The notes below the pieces were generated by a model that worked only from the letters and a program-made list of their open reading frames with translations, did no database searches and had not been told where the DNA came from. This document shows positions 1 to 10,524 of a DNA stretch of 64,000 nucleotides, piece after piece. Position 1 is the stretch's first letter. Each line of letters starts with the position of its first letter. Position numbers and translations under genes: made by a program. The DNA lies in NCBI GenBank assembly GCA_963708455.1, contig CAVPSQ010000010.1:930001-994000 (forward strand). The letters are read 5' to 3'. Source of the DNA: CAIMUS01 sp963708455. GTDB taxonomy: Bacteria > Pseudomonadota > Gammaproteobacteria > Competibacterales > Competibacteraceae.

Positions 1-38
1 ATCCATAGTGACTTTAAAGATTTCAAATTTACCTCTTT

Positions 39-934
39 TCAATACCATTCGGGAGGTAATTTTAGTTGTAATAGTTTTTCAAGTTTGTTATTAGGTTCCT
101 TATAATATTCTTTTAACCGAATACGAATGGTTTCAGGCATTTTCTCATATCCTTCACGATTGAGATTAATTTTTTTGTAAAGCTTAACAAATTGTCGTTT
201 TAAAATAAAATGGTGCCGAAAAATTCTTTCTAACTGATCATTTATTATTGCAAATTTATGTAGCCAAGCATGACGTGCACTGAAAGTTTTATTAATTTTC
301 ATAAATTCATAGTTTTCAAAAAAATTGGGTCAACATCTAAAAAGTGGCAAATATTCGTCATAAACTGTTTAGGGTCACATCTAAAGTCTTCGTAAAATCC
401 TACCCACAAACGATCGAATGGTATAATTTCTAGATACTCTTCTAATTTATCCGCATAACAACTATTCTTTAAAACTCTAAGATGGCTGCGATTAATATTC
501 GAATTAGTTGAAGATTCATTATTTTCTTCGTGTATACAAAGATTAATATAATTTTCAAAAGTTAATTTTCTTGGTAACGAAAAACGTGAGATATTATAGT
601 TATAGTAAGAATAAATTCTATCAACAGGATTACGTAAAATAAAAAGAACTTTTGGTCTATCAAGAAGTTTCTCTATTCGCATCGCTACTGTACGTCCACC
701 TACCATATAGCTAGGCGAAATCTCAAAGCAAACTCGGATTGATTCATTACAGTGATCAAAATATTTACTATAAGATATTATATCTCTCTGTAATTGATCA
801 GTATATTTGTAAAGGAAAAAATTTGTCTCTTTGACTAAAGAGCCACATGCTTGAGGATGGGCATTCAGATACTCAAATAGAGATGTTGTACCCGATTTAG
901 CAGCACCTGCAATTATAGCGTTTGGTAGTCTCAT
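39..934 (-). pseudogene. sulfotransferase, split by a one-base frameshift
   Basis: Two minus-strand reading frames together make one PAPS-dependent sulfotransferase of about 297 residues. The upstream part (start 934) has the 5'-phosphosulfate loop AGAAKSGTTSLFEYL near residue 9 and the 3'-phosphate motif FILRNPVDRIYSYY around residue 98. It then leaves frame at a T7 run (minus strand, plus positions 318-324) and stops at 299. The downstream part (39-302) is the usual C-terminal tail, with LKEYYKEPNNKLEKLL before a final tryptophan. One extra T in the run would give VDPIFFENYEFMKINK and restore the protein. The gene is very AT-rich compared with the rest of the window, which suggests transfer. 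It would sulfate a carbohydrate of the surface polysaccharide. A sequencing error or homopolymer phase variation are both possible. Confidence 0.8.
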
Positions 935-1038
935 ATTTGTACCTTAGAAATACAATTTAATTCGAATTGATATTTCCTACTTACAATATAGGCTCTTAGC
1001 CCTATATCTAGTAGATAAATATTTCTATTCAAACAATC

Positions 1039-2376
1039 TTAAGATAGTATTAGCTTAGAACCTATGGATTTTTGAATGGCTAGCATTTGCATTTTTTTAG
1101 CCTCGATTCTTAAATAAGCTAAAAGGGCACCTGTCAGCATAGTACCCCCTATGAACGAAGTTTTACTAAACATACCGGAAACAACTGCAGTAGTCAATAG
1201 GAAAACAAAGCCAAAACCTACTAACAGACGACCCACATAACATATACTGGGTTCACGTGCCTGTGAATAGTGGTAGCCACGATGAATCAGAAAAGCGAGG
1301 AGTAAGAGATACCAAAGAATACCAATCACGCCAGTTTTTACGAGTAGCTCCATGTAAGCATTATGTAATCCTGAAGCAATTTTGTTCCATCCTTCACCGA
1401 GAAATAAAACGTATATGTCTAAATTTACACCTGTCCCGAATCCCTGTCCAAAAAAATATTCTAAAAAATTACCTTTCAAATAAGTCTTTAGAGCTTGCTG
1501 TGATTCGTAGCCACGCCAATTAGTATAAATATCAGCCGTAGTGGAGTAATTACTTTGGATTGTTATTTCATGGGGAATACGCATAAATTTTTCTAACAGT
1601 GTGCCCTTTTGCAGGCTTTCATAAGGGGGAGCAAACATGATCAGCAGGGTAACCGAAATAGCAAAGCATCCCAGCAGAAGTGCGAAGTTAAGACCATGAT
1701 TCCTAGGATCTATCCAGCCGAATATGGCAGCAACTAAAATCAAAGTAACTAAATACCATGTTCTGGAGAAGGATAGAGACAGAGAAGCCAAACAAAGCGC
1801 AAACACCAGCCATTTCACCCATAGCCAGTTGAAGAGCTTCAAATGGCAAAGCCGAGCCATAATGAAAAGAACGACACTCACACAAGGCATTAGATAACCA
1901 TGCCCAGCTTCTTCGCGAATCTTTTGCACGTTCGTCAACAATAATACTTCAGGATGCCGGATAAAATCCTGAAGGTGGAAGAGAGCGACCGCTCCTCCAG
2001 CCAAAAAAAATGCTTGCATTAATCGCTTTAAGTCTCGAAGATTGAGCATAAGCATGTATCCACTTAAAAGTGTAATCCATGCATTGCCTATATACCATAT
2101 ATCTTTACCAAAATCATAGCGATCATTACTTAGCACACCATGAAAACCAGTCATTATAATCATTATAAAAGGAATACTGATAGCAAATATTTCACTAGGA
2201 AAAGTTTTATTCCGCATAACCCAAGAATAAAAAACAAAAAATAACGAAAGCGCTAGCAGTAGCGAAAATACGTTGATCGGTAGGATAACAGGCATCACTG
2301 CAAAAAGGAAAAATAACCAGACAGGCCATGAAGGGATATGCCTGTAAATAGTTGGAGCATAAATAACAGTTTGCAT
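1039..2376 (-). CDS. O-antigen ligase / Wzy-type polymerase membrane protein
   Basis: This 445-residue protein is almost entirely hydrophobic, with roughly ten to twelve predicted membrane segments. One large periplasmic loop (about residues 250-330) contains the stretch FGQGFGTGVN and a following GLHNAYMELLVKTG. A glycine-rich loop followed by an H-N-x-Y/F motif is typical of the Wzy_C/WaaL family, which polymerises or ligates undecaprenyl-linked glycans at the periplasmic face of the inner membrane. It lies 9 bases downstream of a glycosyltransferase and is probably co-transcribed with it. The sequence does not separate polymerase from ligase; the polysaccharide context favours polymerase. 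Confidence 0.75.
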   Translation of the reverse strand: MQTVIYAPTIYRHIPSWPVWLFFLFAVMPVILPINVFSLLLALSLFFVFYSWVMRNKTFPSEIFAISIPFIMIIMTGFHGVLSNDRYDFGKDIWYIGNAWITLLSGYMLMLNLRDLKRLMQAFFLAGGAVALFHLQDFIRHPEVLLLTNVQKIREEAGHGYLMPCVSVVLFIMARLCHLKLFNWLWVKWLVFALCLASLSLSFSRTWYLVTLILVAAIFGWIDPRNHGLNFALLLGCFAISVTLLIMFAPPYESLQKGTLLEKFMRIPHEITIQSNYSTTADIYTNWRGYESQQALKTYLKGNFLEYFFGQGFGTGVNLDIYVLFLGEGWNKIASGLHNAYMELLVKTGVIGILWYLLLLAFLIHRGYHYSQAREPSICYVGRLLVGFGFVFLLTTAVVSGMFSKTSFIGGTMLTGALLAYLRIEAKKMQMLAIQKSIGSKLILS

Positions 2377-2385
2377 GGCTGTATT

Positions 2386-3564
2386 TCAGCTATTACTTTT
2401 ATTCACGATTATTTCCGCGTAAATCCGCTCGAAGGAAGAAACATAGCTTCTGGTGGAAAAAACTTTTAGCGCGCGTTCCCGTCCTGCTTTCCCAAATGCA
2501 AGCCGCTTTTCCTTATTCTCAATGAGTTGACGTAAGGCATTGACAAGAGCATAGGCATTGTTTGGCTCGAAGTAAATGCCGGTAGTTTCATCTTCCACAA
2601 TGTCAAGCAACCCTCCTTGAGCCGAAGCCACTACAGGTTTACCGGCTAACATTGCTTCCAATGCTACCATTCCGAATGACTCCGGTTCGGTTGAAGGAAC
2701 CACGGCAATGTCCGTGGCATCCCAGATAGGCCAGATTTCGTTCTGAAAGCCAAGTAGCGTAACATGGCGATCCAGAGCGAGGTTTTCAATCTCCTTGACC
2801 AACTGGGTACGGAAATAATCCTGCCCTGGCAGCGGGCTACCAACAAACAGAAAATGAATATTATCTAAACCGTTTTCCCGTTGAAGAATCTTAGCTGCGT
2901 TTAAAAAAAGGATATGCCCTTTCAATCGGTTGATCCTACCCATGAGCGTCACCAACACTGTTGTTTCCGATAACCCCAATCGTTGACGAAACTCGTCAGC
3001 ATAGTCAATTGATGGAGGGTATTCCCTGTCGAGACCATTCCAGATAGTGATAGTCTTATTGATAAGTTTCGGCTGAATCTTGAGCAGATTTTCCATCGTT
3101 GCGCGGGAATTACAGACCACTCTATCCGCAAACAGATTAATCAAACGAGGGAAGAGTAGTCGTGCCGCTTTGGGGTGGACGATAATCTCATGCACATGCC
3201 ACAGGTGAGGAACCTGATTAATCTTAGCCCATAGTGCTCCACCCAATACAGCAAGCGTATTTGAGTGTACTAAGTCAATGCGCCGTTCAACTAGAGCCCG
3301 ATTCATGGCGCGTATAGCTTGTAAGGTTTCAATGGGTAGCTTCAGCAGTCGATGGAAGCTTAATGAGGCACGACTCAGTTTGACAACAGGAACAATATAT
3401 ACTGTTACTCCACTCATTCGTAAGGCCTCGCTCAGAGGACCTTCTTCCGGCAACATAACTATTGACTCATACTGTCGTCGATCCAGTCCCCGAACTAAAG
3501 TAAGCAAAATCTTATCCGAGCCGTAAAGCTCAGCCGATTGATGCACAAACAACAAGCTGTACAT
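2386..3564 (-). CDS. glycosyltransferase, GT4 family
   Basis: The protein has a GT-B fold: an N-terminal acceptor domain beginning MYSLLFVHQSAELYGSDK and a C-terminal nucleotide-sugar domain (Glycos_transf_1) starting near VLVTLMGRINRLKGH. The donor-binding E-x7-E signature appears as PSTEPESFGMVALEAMLAGKP. The frame is open for 45 codons further upstream, but I chose the ATG at 3564. It overlaps the TGA of the preceding GT2 gene as TGATG, a classic translational coupling, and the upstream residues do not fit the family. The length, 392 residues, is normal. It would add a sugar to the lipid-linked repeat unit in the cytoplasm. Sugar specificity cannot be read from sequence. Confidence 0.85.
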   Translation of the reverse strand: MYSLLFVHQSAELYGSDKILLTLVRGLDRRQYESIVMLPEEGPLSEALRMSGVTVYIVPVVKLSRASLSFHRLLKLPIETLQAIRAMNRALVERRIDLVHSNTLAVLGGALWAKINQVPHLWHVHEIIVHPKAARLLFPRLINLFADRVVCNSRATMENLLKIQPKLINKTITIWNGLDREYPPSIDYADEFRQRLGLSETTVLVTLMGRINRLKGHILFLNAAKILQRENGLDNIHFLFVGSPLPGQDYFRTQLVKEIENLALDRHVTLLGFQNEIWPIWDATDIAVVPSTEPESFGMVALEAMLAGKPVVASAQGGLLDIVEDETTGIYFEPNNAYALVNALRQLIENKEKRLAFGKAGRERALKVFSTRSYVSSFERIYAEIIVNKSNS

Positions 3565-4508
3565 CAAAATTTCTTCCTGAAAAGTAACTGCGCGGCGGTA
3601 AAGTAGCCTCTGCGCTTTTCCACAAGGACCAGAGAAGGTTTTAATAATAGTTGGATCGCATATATCGTAGATCGCGCCAACATAACGATGCCGAGGCAAA
3701 GACGCATGATTGATGCACTGAAGGGACCATAGAATTTCCTGGTATAAAGAATATAGGAGGTCATCGAATTCATCAGTGCTTTCTCGCCAATCCAGGATCT
3801 CCCGGCGCCCTCATAATGGGTCACTTGGACGGCTGGCGTATAGCAAATGACATATCCGGCATGGCGGACCATCTTACAATAATCCACATCCTCAAGATAC
3901 ATGAAATAGCGCGCATCCAGACCCTCCAGCTTGTTCCAGAGGGCTTTCGGTGTGAAAAGACCGGCGCCCGACACCCAGGCTACGCCACACTGGGCACGCT
4001 CATAAAATATAAATTGCTCCTCCGCCCTGCGAAAAACCGTCGGTAGCCAGCTATATCTGCTCAGCCCCAACCATGAAAGCACTAGCCTGATAGGGGTATG
4101 TTCGTAGCCGATACTAGCCTGTTGGCGACCATCACCGTAAAACAACCTGCAACCCACAACACCGACTAAAGGATTTTTAAACATCTCTAATGCAGGGGTG
4201 ACATCATTCCGAAGATACGTGTCATTATTCAGCAAAAGAAAATAATCGCCACAGGCAAGTTGAGCTCCCAGATTGTTACCGCCAGTAAAACCCGTATTGA
4301 CAGGGCTCACATGCAGGCGAACGTGAGGAAAATAGGTACGAATATAATCGACGCTGCTGTCGGTGGAGGCATTGTCCACAACGATGACTTCATGAGGATA
4401 GGAAACATGCTCTTGAATTGAACGTAAGCAGTCATTGAGAAAAGGCCTGCCGTTGAAATTAACGATAATTATGGAAAGTATCACATGTTGAGTAGCCGGT
4501 ATTGACAT
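3564..4508 (-). CDS. glycosyltransferase, GT2 family (rhamnosyltransferase-like)
   Basis: This is a 314-residue GT-A inverting glycosyltransferase. It opens with LSIIIVNFNGRPFLNDCLRS and then VIVVDNASTDSSVDYI, which binds the nucleotide-sugar. The metal-binding DxD equivalent is LLLNNDTYL around residue 93, and the catalytic-base region is YFMYLEDVDYCKMVRHAGY. This layout matches the WcaA/RfbF-like branch, which often transfers rhamnose; the exact sugar is inference. Hydrophobic residues near the C-terminus (SIMRLCLGIVMLA) suggest membrane association. Its stop overlaps the start of the next glycosyltransferase, so the two are probably translated together. Confidence 0.85.
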   Translation of the reverse strand: MSIPATQHVILSIIIVNFNGRPFLNDCLRSIQEHVSYPHEVIVVDNASTDSSVDYIRTYFPHVRLHVSPVNTGFTGGNNLGAQLACGDYFLLLNNDTYLRNDVTPALEMFKNPLVGVVGCRLFYGDGRQQASIGYEHTPIRLVLSWLGLSRYSWLPTVFRRAEEQFIFYERAQCGVAWVSGAGLFTPKALWNKLEGLDARYFMYLEDVDYCKMVRHAGYVICYTPAVQVTHYEGAGRSWIGEKALMNSMTSYILYTRKFYGPFSASIMRLCLGIVMLARSTIYAIQLLLKPSLVLVEKRRGYFTAAQLLFRKKF

Positions 4509-4541
4509 GTTGTATGATTTTGTTAAGTATGCTCTAACCAG

Positions 4542-5486
4542 TCATCTAATCTCAAGCCAGTCAGGTGGCGCAATTGCGAGTATCTCTTCACAAACACGGT
4601 TGCGAATCACTACCGGTATATCGTGTGGGGAGTAGCTATTCTGGCCGGTTAGAGGCTTCTGGTTAATACGATCGAGCATTATCCCGATACGTAAGCGTAG
4701 GTTCTTAGAAGGAATGAGCCGACCAATTATTTTACGCCAAGGGGAGGGCCGATAGAGCAAATCTCTCAGCAACCGAGAGCGGCTTGCACTAGCTTGGTTG
4801 CTTTTCCTGCTGCGATCCGCTAGCGTGGGAGACGAAGATAAGCCGATGAAACGGCAGATGCTGGCGTAAGTCTCCAAATCGGTGGAGGGATTGATCAGAT
4901 CGTCAAATTTAACGAATAAACAATCCGAGTCATCTAAAACTGTTACAAAGTGGTTGATTTGGGCAGTGTAGAACCCACGAGACAAATAGCTATAGTGCTC
5001 CAGCGCCATCATAGCATCAGGACTGGCAAGCCGTTCTTGCTCAGCTTCCAACGCAGCCTGGAAGGGGAGGGCCTCGAAGCCACGTCGTACCGACATCAGG
5101 TAATGGGAATAGGCTCGATCCAATGGATGTCGCAACAGGAAAATAAGTTTAGCGGTTGGATTGACATCTCGGATCCGATGCGCCGATGCGCTGAGGAACA
5201 TGTATTCTGGGTCGATTTCGCCATAAATGATAGCATCTTCGGTCCTCGGAAACTGATCTCTATACCAATGTAATCCATTTGAATAGCGATCGTCGTGGCT
5301 GAAGAAATGGGTTTCCTTAATAGTCGGTAGACACACATCCGGCTGTTGGCGCAACCAGTCATGGAGAGTAGTAGTGCCTGCTTTTTGCGCACCGACTACA
5401 AAAAAACTGGGAATAATATTCAAATTAGTTATGTCATTAGAACATAACAGTATTTTTCTGTTAAAATTATTGATATTATGATACAT
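4542..5486 (-). CDS. sulfotransferase
   Basis: This is a soluble sulfotransferase of about 314 residues. The PAPS 5'-phosphosulfate loop is FVVGAQKAGTTTLHDWL, and the 3'-phosphate loop is LIFLLRHPLDRAYSHYLM about 90 residues later. The central KETHFFSHDDRY is common in bacterial carbohydrate and heparan-type sulfotransferases. I chose the ATG at 5486; an in-frame TTG at 5495 would add only three residues. It is divergent from the next sulfotransferase, with a 55-base gap that must hold both promoters. The protein presumably transfers sulfate from PAPS to a sugar of the exopolysaccharide. Confidence 0.85.
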   Translation of the reverse strand: MYHNINNFNRKILLCSNDITNLNIIPSFFVVGAQKAGTTTLHDWLRQQPDVCLPTIKETHFFSHDDRYSNGLHWYRDQFPRTEDAIIYGEIDPEYMFLSASAHRIRDVNPTAKLIFLLRHPLDRAYSHYLMSVRRGFEALPFQAALEAEQERLASPDAMMALEHYSYLSRGFYTAQINHFVTVLDDSDCLFVKFDDLINPSTDLETYASICRFIGLSSSPTLADRSRKSNQASASRSRLLRDLLYRPSPWRKIIGRLIPSKNLRLRIGIMLDRINQKPLTGQNSYSPHDIPVVIRNRVCEEILAIAPPDWLEIR

Positions 5487-5541
5487 TGTGCTCAAATACT
5501 ATCTCCTATCTGTTAAAAGAAAAACATTCTATCATAAAACC

Positions 5542-6489
5542 ATGTCGAATCAGAATTCTGTAAAAGTCATCAAAAAAACACCCGTAGTCTTCCACATCGG
5601 TTACCACAAGACAGGAACCACGTGGCTCCAGGAGGTTTTCTTCAAACAACATCCAGAGATTGTTCTTCTGTCCAACTCGGCTCATCCTTGGGATGATCCA
5701 CTACTATATTATATTATAACGACTCCCGATGCAAAATTTGACGCGGCTATTGGGCGCAACCTGCTGACCGAACAAATCAGCGCCGCTTTTGAGAAGCATA
5801 CGGCGCGTGTATTCGTTATCTCGGCGGAGCGGCTCAGCGGCTATCCGTTATATGGCGGCTATGATAATCATAGGATCGCGGAACGTCTCCATAGCATTTG
5901 GCCAGAAGCAAAGGTGCTCTGTCTGGTGCGTGAACAATCAGCTATGATCGTTTCCGTTTACAAGCAATTGGTGGCGGAAGGATATCCTGGCGGCGTCGAA
6001 ACCTTTCTCCAGGGATGGCATTGGAAGGCGCCCGGTTTCGACTGGAGCTTTTATGAATTCGATCTACTGCTTGCCAAATATTGCACTCTGTTCCGGCAGG
6101 AACAGGTGCGTTTTCTGAACTATAAAATGATGTCCATCGATATTAAAGGTTTTCTAGACAATATGATGGATTTTATCGAGGTTTCCTCCGTAATGCCCGC
6201 AGCAATTTCCCGTGTCAATATCAGTTTGCCTGATAGCAGCGTCAACCTTATTCGCCGTTTGAACTATTTCAGGAAGACGGAGCTGAATCCATATCCTATC
6301 GTTGCCTTGCCTGAGGTCATCCACGCCAAGCTAAGCGGTGCGCTCCGGAGACTCTGCATGCACTTGCCTCCTCAACACATTTTATCTGAACAACTTGCTG
6401 TTAAAATTCGCGAGCATTATTATGAGTCTAATGACCGGCTGCGCGCAATGACGAACGGTATGGTGGACCTTTATGGCCTTAGCAAGTGA
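5542..6489 (+). CDS. sulfotransferase-family protein
   Basis: The protein has 315 residues from the ATG at 5542, with MSNQNSVK preceding the first strand. The in-frame start 54 bases upstream adds only basic residues and overlaps the divergent gene, so I rejected it. The PAPS loop reads VVFHIGYHKTGTTWLQEVFF, followed by a second phosphate-binding region VLCLVREQSAMIVSVYKQL. Sequence between the motifs is unlike the other three sulfotransferases here, so it is not a recent paralogue. Its role is probably modification of the same polysaccharide. After the stop, 6490-6653 holds no gene. Confidence 0.75.
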   Translation: MSNQNSVKVIKKTPVVFHIGYHKTGTTWLQEVFFKQHPEIVLLSNSAHPWDDPLLYYIITTPDAKFDAAIGRNLLTEQISAAFEKHTARVFVISAERLSGYPLYGGYDNHRIAERLHSIWPEAKVLCLVREQSAMIVSVYKQLVAEGYPGGVETFLQGWHWKAPGFDWSFYEFDLLLAKYCTLFRQEQVRFLNYKMMSIDIKGFLDNMMDFIEVSSVMPAAISRVNISLPDSSVNLIRRLNYFRKTELNPYPIVALPEVIHAKLSGALRRLCMHLPPQHILSEQLAVKIREHYYESNDRLRAMTNGMVDLYGLSK

Positions 6490-6653
6490 GTGAACATGTG
6501 TACAGAGATACTTATTCCCCCAAGGATGGGGTAAAATCACTTATTAGTTCATACTAATGGAGGTACCCATAGCTCTCAATCTTGAGACCTTACAGTACCT
6601 TGAAAACTCTAAACAGCTGATGAACGTTTTTCTACAATTTTATGGAGAATGAA

Positions 6654-7607
6654 ATGAACACTCCACTAGTTTGTCCCGTATGTTGTAGCATTATGCAGAT
6701 GGAAGAACATTATTTTATATGCCTTAAATGTAAAAAAGTATATGAAAAATACAATGGCCATTTCAATTTTTTAGTTGAAGAAAATTTTGACCCTGGACAT
6801 GTTCAGGATGAACAGTATATTGAACATCAAAAATCTTATCCAATGCGTGTGTATCACGAATTTCTGAAACCATTGATTGTAAGATACGGGGCCAAACGGT
6901 TGTTAGATGTTGGCTGCGGACTGGGAACAGAAGTAAATCTGGCATTGAAAGACGGTAGCGATGTGTATGGTGTCGATCTACCCAATATGAGTTCTTATTG
7001 GCGTAGTGTACAAAATGACTCCACAAGGTTCTTCAGTTGTAGTGCAGTACGATTACCTTTTCAGAGTGATTATTTTGACTTTGTGTGGTCGTTTGGCGTT
7101 ATTGAACACATTGGCACCACATCCGATACAGCAAATTTAGTCCCTGACTACCAAAGGTTTCGGCTCGATTATATCAATGAGCTTGTGCGTGTGACTAGGC
7201 CAGGGGGTAAGATAGTTGTGAGTTGCCCGAATAAATCATTCCCAATCGATATTCATCATGGTCCGACATGTGGTAAGCACTTGAAAAAGCTTCGATGGTG
7301 GATTTTTAATAAAACAAGACTTAATGTCCACAAAACATGGGGTGAGTATCACTTACTATCCTACTCTGAGGTAAGGAGACTGTTCTCTGAAACATCATCT
7401 GCATGTAGTGTTCAACCACTCCCGTTACGCAACTATTTTAGCTTCCAAGCATTTCAGGGAGGCTATCTTAGGTTCATTAGATCTGGTATTCAGTTTTATG
7501 TTAATCACCTCCCTAGCCGGCTTTTGCCTACTTTTCTGAATCCTTATGTGCTGATAATAGCAGAGAAGATAACAGAAAGCAGAGCCGACGAATCGAAACA
7601 AGGTTGA
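6654..7607 (+). CDS. class I SAM-dependent methyltransferase with N-terminal zinc ribbon
   Basis: A short N-terminal zinc-ribbon module (CPVCCSIM, then CLKCKKVYE) is followed by a Rossmann methyltransferase. The SAM-binding motif I is RLLDVGCGLGTEVN, motif II-like acidic YGVDLP follows, and the Methyltransf_11-type motif is YFDFVWSFGVIEHI. I chose the ATG at 6654 because GGAG lies about six bases upstream; the ATG at 6642 overlaps that ribosome-binding site. The closest functional class is UbiE/Coq5-like enzymes, which in polysaccharide loci methylate sugars. The substrate is unknown. The gene converges with the FG-GAP gene. Confidence 0.8.
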   Translation: MNTPLVCPVCCSIMQMEEHYFICLKCKKVYEKYNGHFNFLVEENFDPGHVQDEQYIEHQKSYPMRVYHEFLKPLIVRYGAKRLLDVGCGLGTEVNLALKDGSDVYGVDLPNMSSYWRSVQNDSTRFFSCSAVRLPFQSDYFDFVWSFGVIEHIGTTSDTANLVPDYQRFRLDYINELVRVTRPGGKIVVSCPNKSFPIDIHHGPTCGKHLKKLRWWIFNKTRLNVHKTWGEYHLLSYSEVRRLFSETSSACSVQPLPLRNYFSFQAFQGGYLRFIRSGIQFYVNHLPSRLLPTFLNPYVLIIAEKITESRADESKQG

Positions 7608-7707
7608 ACTCGCGACAGATTCAACAGATGACGGACGGTACGGTGGATATGCCCTGGTCATCACGTGGCGCACAGCTGCTACTTGCGGTGCGCCACCAAC
7701 GGTTCTC

Positions 7708-10476
7708 CTACCACCCACTCAGTTCCAGTGGCGCCATGCTGATGGGCCATTTCTCAGCCCCGATCCGCACGCGATCGGACTGTTCAGGGATGTCAAGCTC
7801 TAGTTTGAGCGTTGCTCCTGGCGGTAAATTGAAATCAAATCCATCCCATCCATTACCTGTAAGCTGCATACGAAAATCGATCCGTCCGGAGTCTGCGCTA
7901 TTGAGCAAGTCTCCGCCACTGCCGAATTCCATGGAGAGCGAGGTTACGGCGGTGGCTGGCTGATCGGAGACAAAGCGACCAGATATTTTCCACGTTGTGC
8001 CTCCACCTCCAGTTCCGCGTACATGCCATAAACCTCCCTTGTCCTTCCAAACAAAAAGGCCCTTCTCCTTGCCGGTATCGTAAACCGGTTTACCATATGG
8101 CTCCGCCCGCGGCAACCAGTAGGCGTTCGGCATGCTCAGCCCACCGCTTTTGGCATTGACGCGGCGATAGGCAAACAACTCGTCCTGTCGGTAGGCGATG
8201 CCAACGTCACTATCAGACTCCAGGATGAAATTGGCGCCATCGTGAGCCGCCGCCACCCAGCCATCCACGCTCAGTGAGTTGGCCGTTTGGAATTGCTTAT
8301 CATCCTGTTCCAAAGAAAAGGGCTGCATCTTCTTCTTGAAAGGACGCGAGGCGAGCAAATCGAAAGCCGCCTTGCGGTGCGGCCCATTGCCAGTCCAGCG
8401 GGCTTCCAGGCTATTCGCCGCCGTTCCAGCGCCAATGAACAAGCCGGCATCCACTCCCAGGACATAATCCGGACGGGTCGCCAGACTTCCCGCAGGGAGT
8501 ACCCAACCTGCCGGTGAGAGTGGTTTAGCAGTGGCCCCTACCCCCAACTGTCGGGGATTAGCTACGCTGTCTTTATTAACTGCTAGTAAACCACGGGAAC
8601 CCGATTGCAGGCGGAAATCGGCGCCCACCTCGGTATTATTGAGATTGGCGTTGAGATTGAAGCCATGCGTGGTCTGCGTCCATGGGCTAACGTCACCCAC
8701 CGATTTGGCCTCTACCAATGGCTGATCAGAGAGCAATTTGACCGCGTACTGGGTATCCTGACCGCCACCATTGGCGCGCAGGTGATAGGGACCATCGAAG
8801 GTTTCTCGCCACACGAACACCCGAGCATCTCCGCCTACTGTATAGGCGGGTTTGTCTTTGGGAGAGGGTAGGGACGGCTCGATCATTCGAATCAATTGAT
8901 TGGCGACAATATCCTGAACGGTTTGAACGATCCCGTTTGGCCACCGAATCTCCAGTTTCGCTACCTTGGTGTTAGGGCCTAACCCAAAATGAATGCGTTG
9001 GTGGTTTTGTGAGATGCGATGCATGCCACCATTTTGCTCGCGCAACTGAACTTTACCATCCGGAGTGGTAAGGAATAAGCGGGCGCCAATCCCATCTCGA
9101 TTGGAGACAACACCCTCTAAATCGATTTCTATCCAGTGATTAATATTACCAGTATTATGGAATAATTGATGGGGACCGTGGAATGTCAGCATCCTCCTAT
9201 CAGAATTAACTACAAATAAATCCAGGAATCCATCCATATCATAATCCGCTACTGTCACGCTATCAACAGAGCCTAAAGGGCTCGCTAAGGCGCCACCTGA
9301 TAGGGAAACAAGATCGAAGACACCATCACCGCGATTGGCATAGAGGAAATGTGCTGTGTTACCAGCCGGGCGGCCACATGACACGTACAAATCCATATCC
9401 ATATCATTATCCAAATCGCCTGCTGCTGCCGAATAGCAGTTGGCCTTTATACCTAGTCCTGCCTGATCTGTGACTTTGGTGAAACCATCCGCACTGTTTA
9501 CCAGCATGAGATTGGTCGTATTTACTACAAAGGGCGTAATACCGATTGGTGTCACTTCACTTATAGCACCTTCTGCCATGATAGTGGCTCCCAGCCAGGC
9601 ACCCGAAGATCCGCTGGATACAACAATTGTCCACAATTTAGTCACAGGGTCATAGCCAATGTAGATTCCATTGCTGCTCCCCGGTATATGTTCCTTCAGG
9701 CCGAAGTTCTGTGGATCATCAGGTGATAAAGTGATGTCTGGCAATCCTGAACGAAGGCTCGTGCTAGGTACACGATAACCGCTGGAACCGATATAAGTGG
9801 GTGTCCAGAATGGCTCTAAGTCAAAAGTTACTTTACCTGTCGCTTTAAAAGTAATTCCTTTTTCCTCCTTATTGACAGAGGTGCGAACATTGATCTGATT
9901 AACGGCCGGTTGGTAAATATCCGAAGTAGTCTTTCCAATGGCTAGAAAAATGTCATTTTTCAAGTCACCACTGAAATCCGCAATGATCGCATCCATAACA
10001 TTGCTGTTTTTGGGCAGGAGTGAGGTAATCTCGGTAAAAGGTATAGTAGCAACAGAATAGATCTTGTTGGGATAAGTACCGGCATGTACTAAAATATCCA
10101 TCGAGTCATTTCCAGTAATGTCTCCTATTTGAGCAAACGCTGCTGGAGTGGTTACCTCGAACATAGCCTGGTTCGATGCGTCCTCGAAGTGCGAGCCTGC
10201 CCTACGATACAATTTTGTCGGTTGGTCGTTGTTTGTCGTATTTGCAATGATTAGATCAAGCAAGCCATCCTGATTCCAGTCCAGCCACAGTGGAGTACTT
10301 GCGCGCATCACTGGACAGGGATTGTTTGATGCTGGGCAGTCCTCTAGACCATAAATATTAGCACGATCATCTAATTTGCTGCTGTCATTAATGTAAAATA
10401 GGTTAAAATAATCACCGGAGGTCTCAAACAGATCCTTGGTCACCATCATTATCGAAGTCTGCCCAGGCGGCACCAT
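7708..10476 (-). pseudogene. FG-GAP/ASPIC-UnbV secreted protein, 3' half of a frameshifted giant gene
   Basis: This frame encodes FG-GAP/VCBS-type beta-propeller repeats with calcium-binding motifs (DWNQDGLLDL, DLDNDMDMDLYV, DYDMDGFLDLFV). A CRTAC1/UnbV-type ASPIC domain follows (REQNGGMHRISQNHQRIHFG), then a long C-terminal part with a repeated module (ARVFVWRETFDGPYHL and GLFVWKDKGGLWHV). It has no signal peptide. The first residues of the open frame (MVPPGQTS) are out of frame with the family. The proper frame, reading HGAAWADFDNDGDQ, runs just upstream and joins here through one surplus base near 10434. It is therefore the second half of the protein encoded at 10525-13008. The likely role is extracellular, calcium-stabilised adhesion or matrix protein. 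Confidence 0.75.
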
Positions 10477-10524
10477 GGCTATCGTCTTTTCTCCAATCCC
10501 AGTTAATTACATTGGCAATAACAT

